From: Streptomyces sp. AC550_RSS872
Lineage (GTDB): Bacteria > Actinomycetota > Actinomycetes > Streptomycetales > Streptomycetaceae
NCBI RefSeq assembly: GCF_019049285.1
Contig: NZ_JAGMUL010000020.1
Span: 81,718-145,717 of the forward strand
Direction: 5' to 3'
DNA: 64,000 nucleotides
The notes beneath the pieces were generated by a model that was given only the letters and a program-made list of their open reading frames with translations, made no database searches and was not told the DNA's origin. The translations under genes were made by a program, and so were the position numbers. Below, one piece after another: positions 28,550 to 36,524 of this stretch. Positions within the stretch are counted from its first letter, which is position 1. The number at the start of each line of letters is the position of its first letter.

Positions 28550-28617
28550 CAGCCCGTCCGGCGTTTGAGGACGAGGCCCGAAGGGCCGAAGCGGGGGTCT
28601 GGAGGCGGCAGCCCCCG
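28550..28617. repeat. dispersed Streptomyces intergenic repeat, copy 1
   Basis: It carries CAGCCCGTCCGGCGTTTGAG, then GACGAGGCCCGAAGGGCC, then a GGGGGTC...GGCAGCCCCC hairpin. The same blocks appear in inverted orientation at 52296-52369. I remember this element as frequent after Streptomyces genes. Here it lies between hyi and glxR. Confidence 0.8.
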
Positions 28618-28629
28618 GAGACGCTGCCG

Positions 28630-29469
28630 TCAACGGGCGGCGCGCTGCTCGGCAGGCAGCCAGCCAAAGGCCTCCGCGCTCGGACGGTCACCCGGCTTGT
28701 ACTCCAGCCCGACCCAGCCCTCGTAACCCGCCTTCGCCAGCTGATCGAGCAGCTCCTCCAGCGGCAGCGTCCCCGTGCCGGGGGCGCCGCGGCCCGGGTT
28801 GTCGGCGATCTGCACGTGGCCGGTCTTCGCGGCGTACTGCTCGATCACCGCCGGCAGGTCCTCGCCGTTCATGGACAGGTGGTACAGGTCCATGAGGAAC
28901 TTCGCGTTGCCCAGTCCCGTCGCCTCGTTGACCTTGTCGACGATGCCGACGCCGGCCGGGGCGGTCACCAGCGGGTACAGCGGCGACTCCGGCTTGTTCA
29001 GCGTCTCGATCAGCAGGATGGCGCCGATGCGGTCGGCCGCCCGGGCCGCGAGGACCAGGTTCTCCAGCGCCAGCGCGTCCTGCTCGGCCGGGTCCACGCC
29101 CTCGACGCGGTTGCCGTACAGGGCGTTGAGCGCCTTGCAGCCGAGCGAGGCCGCGAAGTCCGCCACCACGTCGATGTTGGCGCGGAACTTCTCCGACTCC
29201 TCGCCCGGGACCGACAGGGCGCCCCGGTCGGGGCCTGGCAGCTGACCGGCGTAGAAGTTCAGGCCGGTGAGCTGGACGCCCGCGTCCTGAATTGCCTTCC
29301 TCAGGGCGTCGAGCTCGGACTGCTCGGGGGTGGGGGAGTCGACCCAGGGCCACCACAGCTCGACCGCGGTGAAGCCGGCCGCGGCGGCGGCCGCGGGACG
29401 CTCCAGGAGCGGGAGTTCCGTGAAGAGGATCGACAGGTTGACGTTGAAGCGCTGCTCTGCGAATCCCAT
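28630..29469 (-). CDS. hyi: hydroxypyruvate isomerase
   Basis: A 279-aa TIM-barrel isomerase of the Hyi family that interconverts hydroxypyruvate and tartronate semialdehyde. Landmarks are RFNVNLSILFTELPLLERPAAAAAAGFTAVELWWPW, LTGLNFYAG, LLIETLNKPESPLY (metal ligand Glu), FLMDLYHLSMNGEDLP, GHVQIADNPGRGAPGTG and WVGLEYKP. The ATG at 29469 begins the barrel. It is first in a hyi-glxR transcription unit. Its promoter has two AllR-type palindromes. Confidence 0.95.
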   Translation of the reverse strand: MGFAEQRFNVNLSILFTELPLLERPAAAAAAGFTAVELWWPWVDSPTPEQSELDALRKAIQDAGVQLTGLNFYAGQLPGPDRGALSVPGEESEKFRANIDVVADFAASLGCKALNALYGNRVEGVDPAEQDALALENLVLAARAADRIGAILLIETLNKPESPLYPLVTAPAGVGIVDKVNEATGLGNAKFLMDLYHLSMNGEDLPAVIEQYAAKTGHVQIADNPGRGAPGTGTLPLEELLDQLAKAGYEGWVGLEYKPGDRPSAEAFGWLPAEQRAAR

Positions 29470-29495
29470 CGCCGGCGCTCCCTTCCGTGTCGAGA

Positions 29496-29531
29496 TTCCG
29501 TATTGCGGAAGTTAGTTTCTGCGTATTGGAA
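29496..29531. promoter_or_regulatory. tandem AllR-type operators before hyi
   Basis: TTCCGTATTGCGGAA (29496-29510) is a perfect palindrome; TTCTGCGTATTGGAA (29517-29531) is a weaker copy 21 bp away. Both lie between the -10 box and the hyi start, as before gcl. Confidence 0.65.
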
Positions 29532-29560
29532 GATTGCCGTTGTGTGTCCCAGCTTGTCAA
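29531..29560 (-). promoter_or_regulatory. hyi-glxR promoter
   Basis: On the minus strand TTGACA (29555-29560) and CAATCT (29531-29536) are 18 bp apart. The -35 is perfect and the -10 is weak. The distal operator begins directly downstream of the -10. Confidence 0.5.
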
Positions 29561-29602
29561 GAGGGCTCGGCGGAAGGCGGTGCCGCGCGTTAGGTTGACC
29601 GC

Positions 29603-29854
29603 GTGCGATTGAGAGTGGAGTTCACGACCGAGCCCTTCGACCTCGACGAGGCGCCCGCGCACGCGCTGGCGGCCCGCGAGGTGATCGAGGCGGCCGCGCT
29701 CGACGCGGTCGACGTCGGTCCGTTCGGCAACACGGCGGAGGGTGGTGCCGACACCGTGCTCACCGCCGTGGACGCCCTGCTGCGCAGGAGCCTGGAGGCC
29801 GGTGCCACCCGGATCTCCCTCCAGCTCAACGTGGTCGGGGAGGGCGAAGAGTGA
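29603..29854 (+). CDS. thiamine-binding-type (MTH1187/YkoF-like) small protein
   Basis: An 83-aa protein: MRLRVEFTTEPFDLDEAPAHALAAREVIEAAALDAVDVGPFGNTAEGGADTVLTAVDALLRRSLEAGATRISLQLNVV. The layout (first strand, conserved GPFGNTAEG, helix, GATRISLQLNV) matches the small Thiamine_BP family, which can bind thiamine-like molecules. A thiamine link would be notable next to ThDP-dependent Gcl, but that is inference. The start is GTG, 6 nt after a TAGGTT -10, so the mRNA may be leaderless. It overlaps the next gene by GTGA. Confidence 0.6.
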   Translation: MRLRVEFTTEPFDLDEAPAHALAAREVIEAAALDAVDVGPFGNTAEGGADTVLTAVDALLRRSLEAGATRISLQLNVVGEGEE

Positions 29855-30219
29855 CCGGCGCCGGGGACGAGCCTTTCATCGCGGCCGTGAAGCCGCTGGT
29901 CGACGCCATGGGCGGCGAGATACTCCCGCCCGACGAGGCCGGCCCCGAGGACGTCGTGCTCTCCTGGGCGGGCGCCGATGTCGTCGCCGTACGTCTGCCC
30001 CAGCTCGCCGACTCCCTGGATCACATCCTGGCCGCCATGGAGCGCAGGAAGGGCAGGCCGCTGGCCGACCTGGACCGCAAGGCCAAGCAGGAGGTCGTGC
30101 GGATACTGGAGGCGCGGGGCGCCTTCTCCGTGCGGCACGGCGTGGAGACCGTGGCGAGCGCGCTCGGGGTGAGCCGCTTCACGGTCTACAACTATCTGAA
30201 CCGGGACAAGAACGCCTGA
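29851..30219 (+). CDS. helix-turn-helix protein, candidate local regulator
   Basis: A 122-aa protein. The N-terminal half is a small acidic fold (EPFIAAVKPLVDAMGGEILPPDEAGPEDVVLSWAGADVVAVRLP). The C-terminal half is a helix-turn-helix: DLDRKAKQEVVRILEARGAFSVRHGVETVASALGVSRFTVYNYLNRDKN. The SRFTVYNYLNR recognition helix resembles the PucR/Fis-type C-terminal HTH. It starts at GTG overlapping the preceding stop and lies directly before the urate operon. It is a good candidate for binding the CAAC/GTTG palindromes nearby (inference). Confidence 0.75.
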   Translation: MTGAGDEPFIAAVKPLVDAMGGEILPPDEAGPEDVVLSWAGADVVAVRLPQLADSLDHILAAMERRKGRPLADLDRKAKQEVVRILEARGAFSVRHGVETVASALGVSRFTVYNYLNRDKNA

Positions 30220-30262
30220 GGTGGCCGGGTGAAGGGCCTGCCCGGTTTCGTCACCGCGAATT

Positions 30263-30304
30263 TTCAACAAAGTGTTGACGTCTCGTCGTCGTAGGGCGTT
30301 AGCT
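30263..30304 (+). promoter_or_regulatory. urate operon promoter with CAAC/GTTG palindrome
   Basis: The perfect palindrome TCAACAAAGTGTTGA (30264-30278) overlaps a TTGACG -35 (30275-30280). TTAGCT (30299-30304) lies 18 bp on as a possible -10. The architecture is the same as at katA. Confidence 0.55.
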
Positions 30305-30354
30305 ATCGGCACGCCCGTTCAGTACGAAGGCCCTGCGCGGCCACGGAGGCTCCC

Positions 30355-30864
30355 GTGACGTCGAATTCCACGCCCCCGGGCCTGACCCGGTTCAACGCCC
30401 TCGAGGAGCACGCGGCGTTCGCCGCGCTCCACGAGGCGTGCGCCTCCACGGCATGGGCGAAGCGGCTGCTCGCCGCCCGTCCCTACGCCACCGCCGACGA
30501 CCTCTACGAGGCCAGCGACGCCGCCATGGCCGAGCTGACCGCCGCGGACCTCCAGGAGGCGATGGCCGGGCATCCGCCGATCGGCCGCCCCAAGCCGGGC
30601 GACCCGACCTCGGCCCGGGAGCAGCGCGGCATGGCCGGCGCCTCCGAGGAGCTCAGGGCGGAGATGCTCGAACTCAATCTGGCCTACCAGGACAGGTTCG
30701 GCCATGTCTTCCTGATCTGCGCCACCGGCCGGACCGGCGAGCAGATGCGCGATGCGGTCAAGGAGCGGATCGGCAACTCGCCGGAGCAGGAGCGGGAGAT
30801 CGTCCGCACCGAGCTGGGCAAGATCAACCGTATCCGGCTCGCCCGACTCGTCGAAGAGGACTGA
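30355..30864 (+). CDS. uraD: OHCU decarboxylase
   Basis: A 169-aa helical enzyme for the last step of urate breakdown: OHCU to S-allantoin plus CO2. LTRFNALEEHAAFAALHEACASTAWAKRLLAARPYA, then the family motif as GHPPIG (AHPRIG in most members; the catalytic His is kept), then REQRGMA and FGHVFLICATGRTGEQM. GGAGG precedes the GTG start. First gene of a run with hiuH and uricase: gaps of 7 and 5 nt. Confidence 0.93.
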   Translation: MTSNSTPPGLTRFNALEEHAAFAALHEACASTAWAKRLLAARPYATADDLYEASDAAMAELTAADLQEAMAGHPPIGRPKPGDPTSAREQRGMAGASEELRAEMLELNLAYQDRFGHVFLICATGRTGEQMRDAVKERIGNSPEQEREIVRTELGKINRIRLARLVEED

Positions 30865-30871
30865 CCAAGCC

Positions 30872-31282
30872 ATGAGCACCAGCACCACCGCCTCGGTGTC
30901 CACCCACATCCTGGACACCAGCATCGGCCGCCCCGCCGAGGGCGTCGCCATTCAGCTCGCAGCCCGCAGTGGGCGGTCCGCCCATTACGGGCAGGGAGGG
31001 GACTGGCGGACGCTGGGCGGCTCCGCGACCGACGCCGACGGGCGGTGCAAGGACCTCCCGGCGCTGCCGGAGGGGACCACACACGTACGGCTCGACTTCG
31101 CCGTCGAACCGTATTTCGAGAAGAAGCAAGCCGATGCGCAGCAGGACGCCCCCGCGAATCGGGACAGCGGTGCCGTGTTCTTCCCCGAGGTGGCGATCAC
31201 CTTCGCCGTGCAGCCCGGGGAGCACTACCACGTGCCGCTGCTGCTCAACCCGTTCGGCTACTCCGTATACCGAGGGAGCTAG
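30872..31282 (+). CDS. hiuH: 5-hydroxyisourate hydrolase (transthyretin-like)
   Basis: A 136-aa protein, slightly longer than typical (about 110-120 aa) because of an insert around residues 88-103 (KKQADAQQDAPANRDS). The N-terminal VSTHILDTSIGRPAEGVAIQL and the C-terminal YHVPLLLNPFGYSVYRGS (diagnostic YRGS end) are intact, including the catalytic His. It hydrolyses 5-hydroxyisourate, the urate oxidase product, to OHCU. It sits between uraD and uricase. Confidence 0.95.
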   Translation: MSTSTTASVSTHILDTSIGRPAEGVAIQLAARSGRSAHYGQGGDWRTLGGSATDADGRCKDLPALPEGTTHVRLDFAVEPYFEKKQADAQQDAPANRDSGAVFFPEVAITFAVQPGEHYHVPLLLNPFGYSVYRGS

Positions 31283-31287
31283 CAGAC

Positions 31288-32211
31288 ATGCCCACGATCC
31301 TGGGACAGAACCAGTACGGCAAGGCCGAGAACCGAGTCGTAAAGATCACGCGGGACGGCGCCACCCACCACATCAAGGACCTGAACGTCTCCGTCGCCCT
31401 CTCCGGCGACATGGACGAGGTCCACTACTCCGGCTCGAACGCCAACGTCCTGCCGACCGACACCACCAAGAACACGGTGTACGCGTTCGCGAAGGAGTAC
31501 GGCATCGAGTCGGCCGAGCAGTTCGGCATCCACCTGGCCCGGCACTTCGTGACCAGCCAGGAGCCGATCAAGATCGCCCGGATCCGTATCGAGGAGTACG
31601 CCTGGGAGCGGATCGAGGCCTCCGACGCCAACTCGCAGTTCATCGGCGCCGACGAGGTAAAGCACTCCTTCGTCCGCAAGGGCCAGGAGACCCGGGTCAC
31701 CCAGATCACCTACGACGGTGAGAAGTGGGAGGTCGTCTCCGGCCTGAAGGACCTCGTCGTGATGAACTCGACCAACTCCGAATTCTGGGGCTACGTCAAG
31801 GACAAGTACACGACGCTGAAGGAGGCGTACGACCGCATCCTGGCCACCCAGGTATCCGGCCGCTGGCGCTTCAACTGGACCGACGACGAGCAGCGGATGC
31901 CCAACTGGGAGAAGTCCTACGAGCAGACCAAGAAGCACATGCTCCAGGCCTTCGCCGAGACCTACTCGCTCTCCCTCCAGCAGACCCTGTACCAGATGGG
32001 TTCGCGGATCATCAACAACCGCAGCGAGATCGACGAGGTCCGTTTCTCGCTGCCGAACAAGCACCACTTCCTCGTCGACCTGGAGCCCTTCGGGCTGAAG
32101 AACGACAACGAGGTGTACTTCGCCGCCGACCGCCCCTACGGCCTGATCGAGGCCACCATCCTGCGGGACGGCTGCGAGGCGAAGATCCCGGTGGACCTCA
32201 CCAACCTCTGA
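31288..32211 (+). CDS. urate oxidase (uricase)
   Basis: A 307-aa cofactor-free urate oxidase: urate + O2 + H2O to 5-hydroxyisourate + H2O2. Landmarks are GQNQYGKAENRVVKITRDG, SNANVLPTDTTKNTVYAFAKEYGI (catalytic Thr region), RVTQITYDGEKWEVVSGLKDLVVMNSTNSEFWGYVKDKYTTL and NKHHFLVDLEPFGLKNDNEVYFAADRPYGLIEATI. Length is normal. It is third in the urate operon and followed by a 12-bp perfect hairpin. The H2O2 it makes fits the nearby catalase gene with a similar promoter. Confidence 0.97.
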   Translation: MPTILGQNQYGKAENRVVKITRDGATHHIKDLNVSVALSGDMDEVHYSGSNANVLPTDTTKNTVYAFAKEYGIESAEQFGIHLARHFVTSQEPIKIARIRIEEYAWERIEASDANSQFIGADEVKHSFVRKGQETRVTQITYDGEKWEVVSGLKDLVVMNSTNSEFWGYVKDKYTTLKEAYDRILATQVSGRWRFNWTDDEQRMPNWEKSYEQTKKHMLQAFAETYSLSLQQTLYQMGSRIINNRSEIDEVRFSLPNKHHFLVDLEPFGLKNDNEVYFAADRPYGLIEATILRDGCEAKIPVDLTNL

Positions 32212-32229
32212 TCCTTCCCCTTTCGGCAC

Positions 32230-32262
32230 CCGTGACCGGGGAACCCGCCTCCCCGGTCACGG
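32230..32262 (+). terminator. hairpin after urate oxidase
   Basis: CCGTGACCGGGG and CCCCGGTCACGG form a perfect 12-bp stem with a 9-nt loop. It is 18 bp after the uricase stop, so the next gene may be expressed partly by read-through or from its own promoter. Confidence 0.75.
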
Positions 32263-32335
32263 CACTCAAACCTCCCAGGGTCCTGCCGTGCCCTCTCCGA
32301 TGCAGCACACGACCCGTGAGACCAAGGGGCGAACC

Positions 32336-33718
32336 ATGGCAGCAGCAGGCCGGCGCATCGTCATCGAGAACTGTTCGATCGCCACCGTCGACGCGCAGGA
32401 CACCGAGTACGCGACGGGGTACGTCGTCATCGCCGGCAACCGCGTCGAGTCGCTCGGCGCGGGCAAGGCCCCGGGAGGCCTCGAGAACGTCGTACGCCGT
32501 ATCGACGCCACGGGGCACCTGGTCACCCCCGGCCTGGTCAACACCCACCACCACTTCTACCAGTGGATCACCCGGGGCCTGGCCACGGACCACAACCTCT
32601 TCGACTGGCTCGTCGCCCTCTACCCGACCTGGGCGCGTATCGACGAGCAGATGGTGCGTGCGGCTGCGCAGGGCTCGCTGGCGATGATGGCCCGCGGCGG
32701 CGTGACCACCGCCATGGACCACCACTACGTCTACCCGCAGGGTTCCGGCGACCTCTCCGGCGCCATCATCGGCGCCGCCCGCGACATGGGCGTCCGCTTC
32801 ACCCTCGCCCGCGGCTCCATGGACCGCAGCGAGAAGGACGGCGGACTGCCGCCGGACTTCGCCGTCGAGACCCTCGAAGGCGCGCTGGCCGGGACCGAGG
32901 AGACCGTCGAGCGGCACCATGACGCCTCCTTCGACGCGATGACCCAGGTCGCCGTCGCCCCCTGCTCCCCCTTCTCCATCTCCACCGAGCTGCTCAGGCA
33001 GGGCGGCGAGCTGGCCCGCCGCCTCGGCGTGCGCATGCACACCCACGGCTCGGAGACCGTGGAGGAGGAGAAGTTCTGCCACGAGCTGTTCGGCATGGGC
33101 CCGACCGACTACTTCGAGTCCACCGGCTGGCTCGGCGAGGACGTGTGGATGGCCCACTGCGTCCACATGAACGACTCCGACATCGCCGCCTTCGCCCGTA
33201 CGAAGACGGGTGTCGCCCACTGCCCGTCCTCCAACGCCCGCCTCGCGGCCGGCATCGCCCGCGTCCCCGACATGCTCGCGGCCGGCGTCCCGGTCGGCCT
33301 CGGCGTCGACGGCACTGCCTCCAACGAGTCCGGCGAACTGCACACCGAACTGCGCAACGCCCTGCTCATCAACCGCCTCGGCGCCCACCGCGAGGCCGCC
33401 CTGAACGCCCGGCAGGCGCTGCGGCTCGGGACGTACGGCGGCGCGCAGGTCCTCGGCCGCGCCGCCGAGATCGGCTCGCTGGAGCCGGGCAAGCTGGCCG
33501 ACCTCGTGCTGTGGAAGCTGGACACCCTCGCCCACGCCTCCATCGCCGACCCGGTGACCGCGCTGGTCTTCGGCGCGGCGGCCCCGGTCACCGCCTCGTT
33601 CGTGGGCGGCCGGCAGATCGTGGCGGACGGGCGGCTGCTCACGGCCGACGAGGACGCCATCGCCCGCTCGACGCGGGACGAGGCCCGGCGCCTCGCGCGG
33701 ATCACCGCGCAGGCCTGA
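32336..33718 (+). CDS. 8-oxoguanine deaminase / guanine-type amidohydrolase
   Basis: A 460-aa amidohydrolase. Metal and active-site motifs: LVTPGLVNTHHHFYQWITRG (HxH), VRMHTHGSETVEEE, AHCVHMNDSDIAAFARTKTGVAHCPSSNARLAAG, and GLGVDGTASNESG. HHHFYQ...ITR and CPSSNARL fit the cytosine-deaminase-like group containing 8-oxoguanine deaminase (EC 3.5.4.32); guanine itself may be a substrate. AAGGGG precedes the ATG at 32336, preferred over the GTG at 32288. Its product (urate or xanthine) feeds the preceding operon. Confidence 0.88.
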   Translation: MAAAGRRIVIENCSIATVDAQDTEYATGYVVIAGNRVESLGAGKAPGGLENVVRRIDATGHLVTPGLVNTHHHFYQWITRGLATDHNLFDWLVALYPTWARIDEQMVRAAAQGSLAMMARGGVTTAMDHHYVYPQGSGDLSGAIIGAARDMGVRFTLARGSMDRSEKDGGLPPDFAVETLEGALAGTEETVERHHDASFDAMTQVAVAPCSPFSISTELLRQGGELARRLGVRMHTHGSETVEEEKFCHELFGMGPTDYFESTGWLGEDVWMAHCVHMNDSDIAAFARTKTGVAHCPSSNARLAAGIARVPDMLAAGVPVGLGVDGTASNESGELHTELRNALLINRLGAHREAALNARQALRLGTYGGAQVLGRAAEIGSLEPGKLADLVLWKLDTLAHASIADPVTALVFGAAAPVTASFVGGRQIVADGRLLTADEDAIARSTRDEARRLARITAQA

Positions 33719-33732
33719 CCGGCCCAAGATCT

Positions 33733-33760
33733 CCGGTCGGGAGGGACGGCTCCCGACCGG
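33733..33760 (+). terminator. hairpin after the deaminase gene
   Basis: CCGGTCGGGA and TCCCGACCGG are perfect arms around an 8-nt loop. A second GC-rich inverted repeat follows at 33798-33826 (CCGGGGCGC with GCGCCCCGG, slightly imperfect inside). Confidence 0.7.
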
Positions 33761-33938
33761 TGGCCGTGGACCCGAGCGGGGTCCATGGCGGCCGTCTCCG
33801 GGGCGCGCGTGAACGCGTGCGCCCCGGAACGGTCACCGTTTCCCCCAGGACGGACCGTCCCCGGTCCCGCACGACCGTATGCACCACCTCCTTGAACCCC
33901 ACGTCAGAGCCGACGTGCAACCGACCGGAGGAGAGCCA

Positions 33939-35339
33939 GTGTCCGCTCAGTCCGTTCATCCCGTCGACGAGAAACTCCCCGCCCTGAAAATGGCGACCAC
34001 CGGCCTGCAACACGTGGCCGCCATGTACGCGGGAGTCGTCGCCCCACCCCTGATCGTCGGCGCCGCCATCGGCCTGACCGCCGCCGAACTGACCTTCCTC
34101 ACCGGCGCCTGCCTCTTCACCGCCGGCCTCGCCACCTTCCTCCAGACCCTCGGCATCTGGAAGATCGGCGCCCGGCTGCCGTTCGTCAACGGCGTCACCT
34201 TCGCCGGCGTCGCCCCCATGACCGCGGTCGTCGCCTCCACCGAGGACAAGTCCGACGCCCTGCCGATCATCTTCGGCGCGGTCATCGTCGCCGGCCTCCT
34301 CGGCTTCCTCGCCGCCCCCTTCTTCAGCAAGGCCGTGCGCTTCTTCCCGCCGGTGGTGACGGGTACGGTCATCACGCTGATCGGCATCTCCCTGCTGCCG
34401 GTCGCCTTCGGCTGGGCACAGGGACCCAACCCCGCGGCCCACGACTACGGCTCGGCGACGAACCTGGGCCTGGCGGCCGGAACCCTGCTGATCGTGCTGC
34501 TGCTGCGCCGCTTCACCACGGGCTTCGTCAAGCAGATCGCCGTGCTCCTCGGCCTGGTCGCCGGGACGCTGACGGCGATCCCGTTCGGCGTCACGGACTT
34601 CGGCCCCGTCGCGGACGCGGACGTCATCGGCTTCCCGACCCCGTTCCACTTCGGCGCCCCGCAGTTCCAGCTCGCCGCGATCATCTCGCTGTGCGTGGTG
34701 ATGGTGGTGTCGATGACCGAATCGACGGCCGACATGCTGGCGCTGGGCGAGATAGTCGACCGCCCGGCCGACGAGAAGACCATCGCGGCCGGCCTGCGCG
34801 CCGACACCCTCGGCTCGGCGATCAGCCCCCTGTTCAACGGCTTCATGTGCAGCGCCTTCGCGCAGAACATCGGCCTGGTCGCGATGACGAAGATCCGCAG
34901 CCGGTACGTCGTCGCCGTCGGCGGTGGCTTCCTGGTGCTGATGGGCCTGTGCCCGATGGCCGCCTCGCTCATCGCGGTCGTACCCCGGCCGGTGCTCGGC
35001 GGCGCGGGCGTCGTCCTCTTCGGCTCGGTGGCCGCGAGCGGCATCCAGACCCTTGTGCGGGCCGGCCTCGACAAGGACAACAACGTCCTGATCGTCGCCG
35101 TCTCGCTCGCCGTCGGCATCGTCCCGATCACGGCCCCGGAGTTCTACCACGCCTTCCCGGAGACGGCGCGGATCGTCCTCGACTCGGGCATCTCGACGGG
35201 CTGTGTGGCGGCGGTGCTGCTGAACCTGGTCTTCAACCACCTGGGCGGGGGTGGCCAGGACGCCCAGGACGTGACCCACCCGATGGAGGCGGGAGAGGAG
35301 ATCACCGGGACGACCCCCCGGGCCCCTGCCACGCCATGA
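33939..35339 (+). CDS. NCS2-family xanthine/uric acid permease
   Basis: A 466-aa membrane transporter with about 12-14 hydrophobic segments. TTGLQHVAAMYAGVVAPPLIVG is the typical first segment; MVVSMTESTADMLALGEI and NGFMCSAFAQNIGLVAMTKIRSRYVV carry the NCS2 signature (QN-x-G-x4-T-K...SR-x-V). NCS2 proteins import purines with protons or Na+. GGAGGAG precedes the GTG start. Its place behind the urate and oxoguanine genes points to xanthine or urate import. The gene has its own upstream hairpin, so a separate promoter is likely. Confidence 0.93.
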   Translation: MSAQSVHPVDEKLPALKMATTGLQHVAAMYAGVVAPPLIVGAAIGLTAAELTFLTGACLFTAGLATFLQTLGIWKIGARLPFVNGVTFAGVAPMTAVVASTEDKSDALPIIFGAVIVAGLLGFLAAPFFSKAVRFFPPVVTGTVITLIGISLLPVAFGWAQGPNPAAHDYGSATNLGLAAGTLLIVLLLRRFTTGFVKQIAVLLGLVAGTLTAIPFGVTDFGPVADADVIGFPTPFHFGAPQFQLAAIISLCVVMVVSMTESTADMLALGEIVDRPADEKTIAAGLRADTLGSAISPLFNGFMCSAFAQNIGLVAMTKIRSRYVVAVGGGFLVLMGLCPMAASLIAVVPRPVLGGAGVVLFGSVAASGIQTLVRAGLDKDNNVLIVAVSLAVGIVPITAPEFYHAFPETARIVLDSGISTGCVAAVLLNLVFNHLGGGGQDAQDVTHPMEAGEEITGTTPRAPATP

Positions 35340-35390
35340 GGCGGGCGACCACACGGCAGCCCGGCACCGGCGCCACCGGAGACACGAACT

Positions 35391-35424
35391 CGCCCCGGCA
35401 GAACTCCGTGAGTCTGCCGGGGCG
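35391..35424. terminator. bidirectional hairpin between permease and SapA-like gene
   Basis: CGCCCCGGCAGA and TCTGCCGGGGCG pair perfectly around a 10-nt loop. It lies between the stops of two converging genes. Confidence 0.85.
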
Positions 35425-35445
35425 AGCGGGGTCTCCGTGGCCGGG

Positions 35446-35895
35446 TCACCGGGTGAAGGTCACCCGGTTCTCCTTCAGGGCACCACAGTTGGAGCCCGTC
35501 ACCTGCACGTACACGTTCTTGATGTGGCCGCCCCAGTCCACGCAATGCGCCTTGCCGTAGACGTAGGTCGGTCCGGCGTACGACGTGTACTGCCCGTAGT
35601 CCTCGTCGTACTGCTCGGTGTCGGACACGTAGATCCACGCCGACATGTCGACGGCGGTGCCCGGGTTGTTGCGGATGGTCGCCACGCAGTTCTTGCCGTT
35701 GGACGCGTTGTACGTCAGGTAGACGGTGCCCAGTGAGCCGACGGCCGCCGAGTTCACCGTCTTGTAGCTGCTCCCGCAGACCTTCTGCGGGGTGGTGTTG
35801 GGTGCGGCGGAGGCGGGCGCCGTGAGGGCGGCTGTGGTGCCCACCGTCAGAGCCGCCAACGCGGCAGCGGACAGGACAGAACGCGCGTATCGCAT
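35446..35895 (-). CDS. secreted SapA-like (spore-associated protein A family) protein
   Basis: A 149-aa exported protein. The signal peptide covers about residues 1-30 (ending APASAAP). The mature part, VCGSSYKTVNSAAVGSLGTVYLTYNASNGKNCVATIRNNPGTAVDMSAWIYV...YTSYAGPTYVYGKAHCVDWGGHIKNVYVQVTGSNCG, has four spaced cysteines and the SYAGP.YV..A..CVDWGG motif I associate with SapA of Streptomyces coelicolor. SapA-like proteins attach to spores or the cell surface; function unknown. Confidence 0.8.
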   Translation of the reverse strand: MRYARSVLSAAALAALTVGTTAALTAPASAAPNTTPQKVCGSSYKTVNSAAVGSLGTVYLTYNASNGKNCVATIRNNPGTAVDMSAWIYVSDTEQYDEDYGQYTSYAGPTYVYGKAHCVDWGGHIKNVYVQVTGSNCGALKENRVTFTR

Positions 35896-36041
35896 ATTTC
35901 CCCCTGGTCTCCATTGGAGGTGGTTGCTCCTGCATGGTGTGACCCATCGGGTATGCGAATGGTTGTGCTCGGTTCTGACGCTTCCTCAACTCGACCGCCG
36001 TCGGCACCAGCGCCACCACGGCGAGGAGACCGTCGGTTTGC

Positions 36042-36464
36042 CTAGAGCCCGAACAGGCCCGGATCCGTGGCCAGTTCCTTGAAGTAGTCCTGTGGGTTGG
36101 CGACCATCCTGCGCTCCTTGAGATCCAGCAGACCACCGACCGCCGTGAGCTCGGCCGCCACCGTGCCGTCCGCCTTGCGAACGATCTGCCGGATACGGAA
36201 CGTCTTGCCGCCCGACCACTCGAAGGCGCAGGTCACGTCGACCTCGTCACCGGCGAGGAGCTCCCGCTTGTAACGGATCGTCGTCTCCAGTGCGACGGGG
36301 CCGACACCCTTGCCCATCAGGCCCGCCTGGCTGATGCCCGCGGCCTGGAGCAACGACCAGCGAGCGTGCTCCGCATAGTTGATGTACACGCTCTGGTTGA
36401 CGTGCCCCTGCACATCCGTCTCGTAGCCGCGGACGGTGATTCGGACGGAAAACGGCTCGCTCAC
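36042..36464 (-). CDS. hot-dog fold acyl-CoA thioesterase
   Basis: A 140-aa single hot-dog domain of the 4-hydroxybenzoyl-CoA thioesterase (YbgC/FcbC-like) type: SVRITVRGYETDVQGHVNQSVYINYAEHARWSLLQAAGI. The active-site loop reads ETDVQGHVNQSVYINY (the usual TD.Q.HVNN..Y..Y; Asp kept). Such enzymes hydrolyse acyl-CoAs in the cytoplasm. It is a monocistronic gene; substrate not predictable. Confidence 0.9.
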   Translation of the reverse strand: MSEPFSVRITVRGYETDVQGHVNQSVYINYAEHARWSLLQAAGISQAGLMGKGVGPVALETTIRYKRELLAGDEVDVTCAFEWSGGKTFRIRQIVRKADGTVAAELTAVGGLLDLKERRMVANPQDYFKELATDPGLFGL

Positions 36465-36524
36465 TGCTTCCCCTTCGCGCCGTCGATGCCCTGTGCACCG
36501 ATCTTGGCATGCCCATCATGCCCG

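Noticed and set aside
33702..35354. Minus-strand ORF of 550 codons over the purine permease
   Set aside because: Shadow of the permease gene; composition is Arg/Asp/Gly/His rich and lacks domains.
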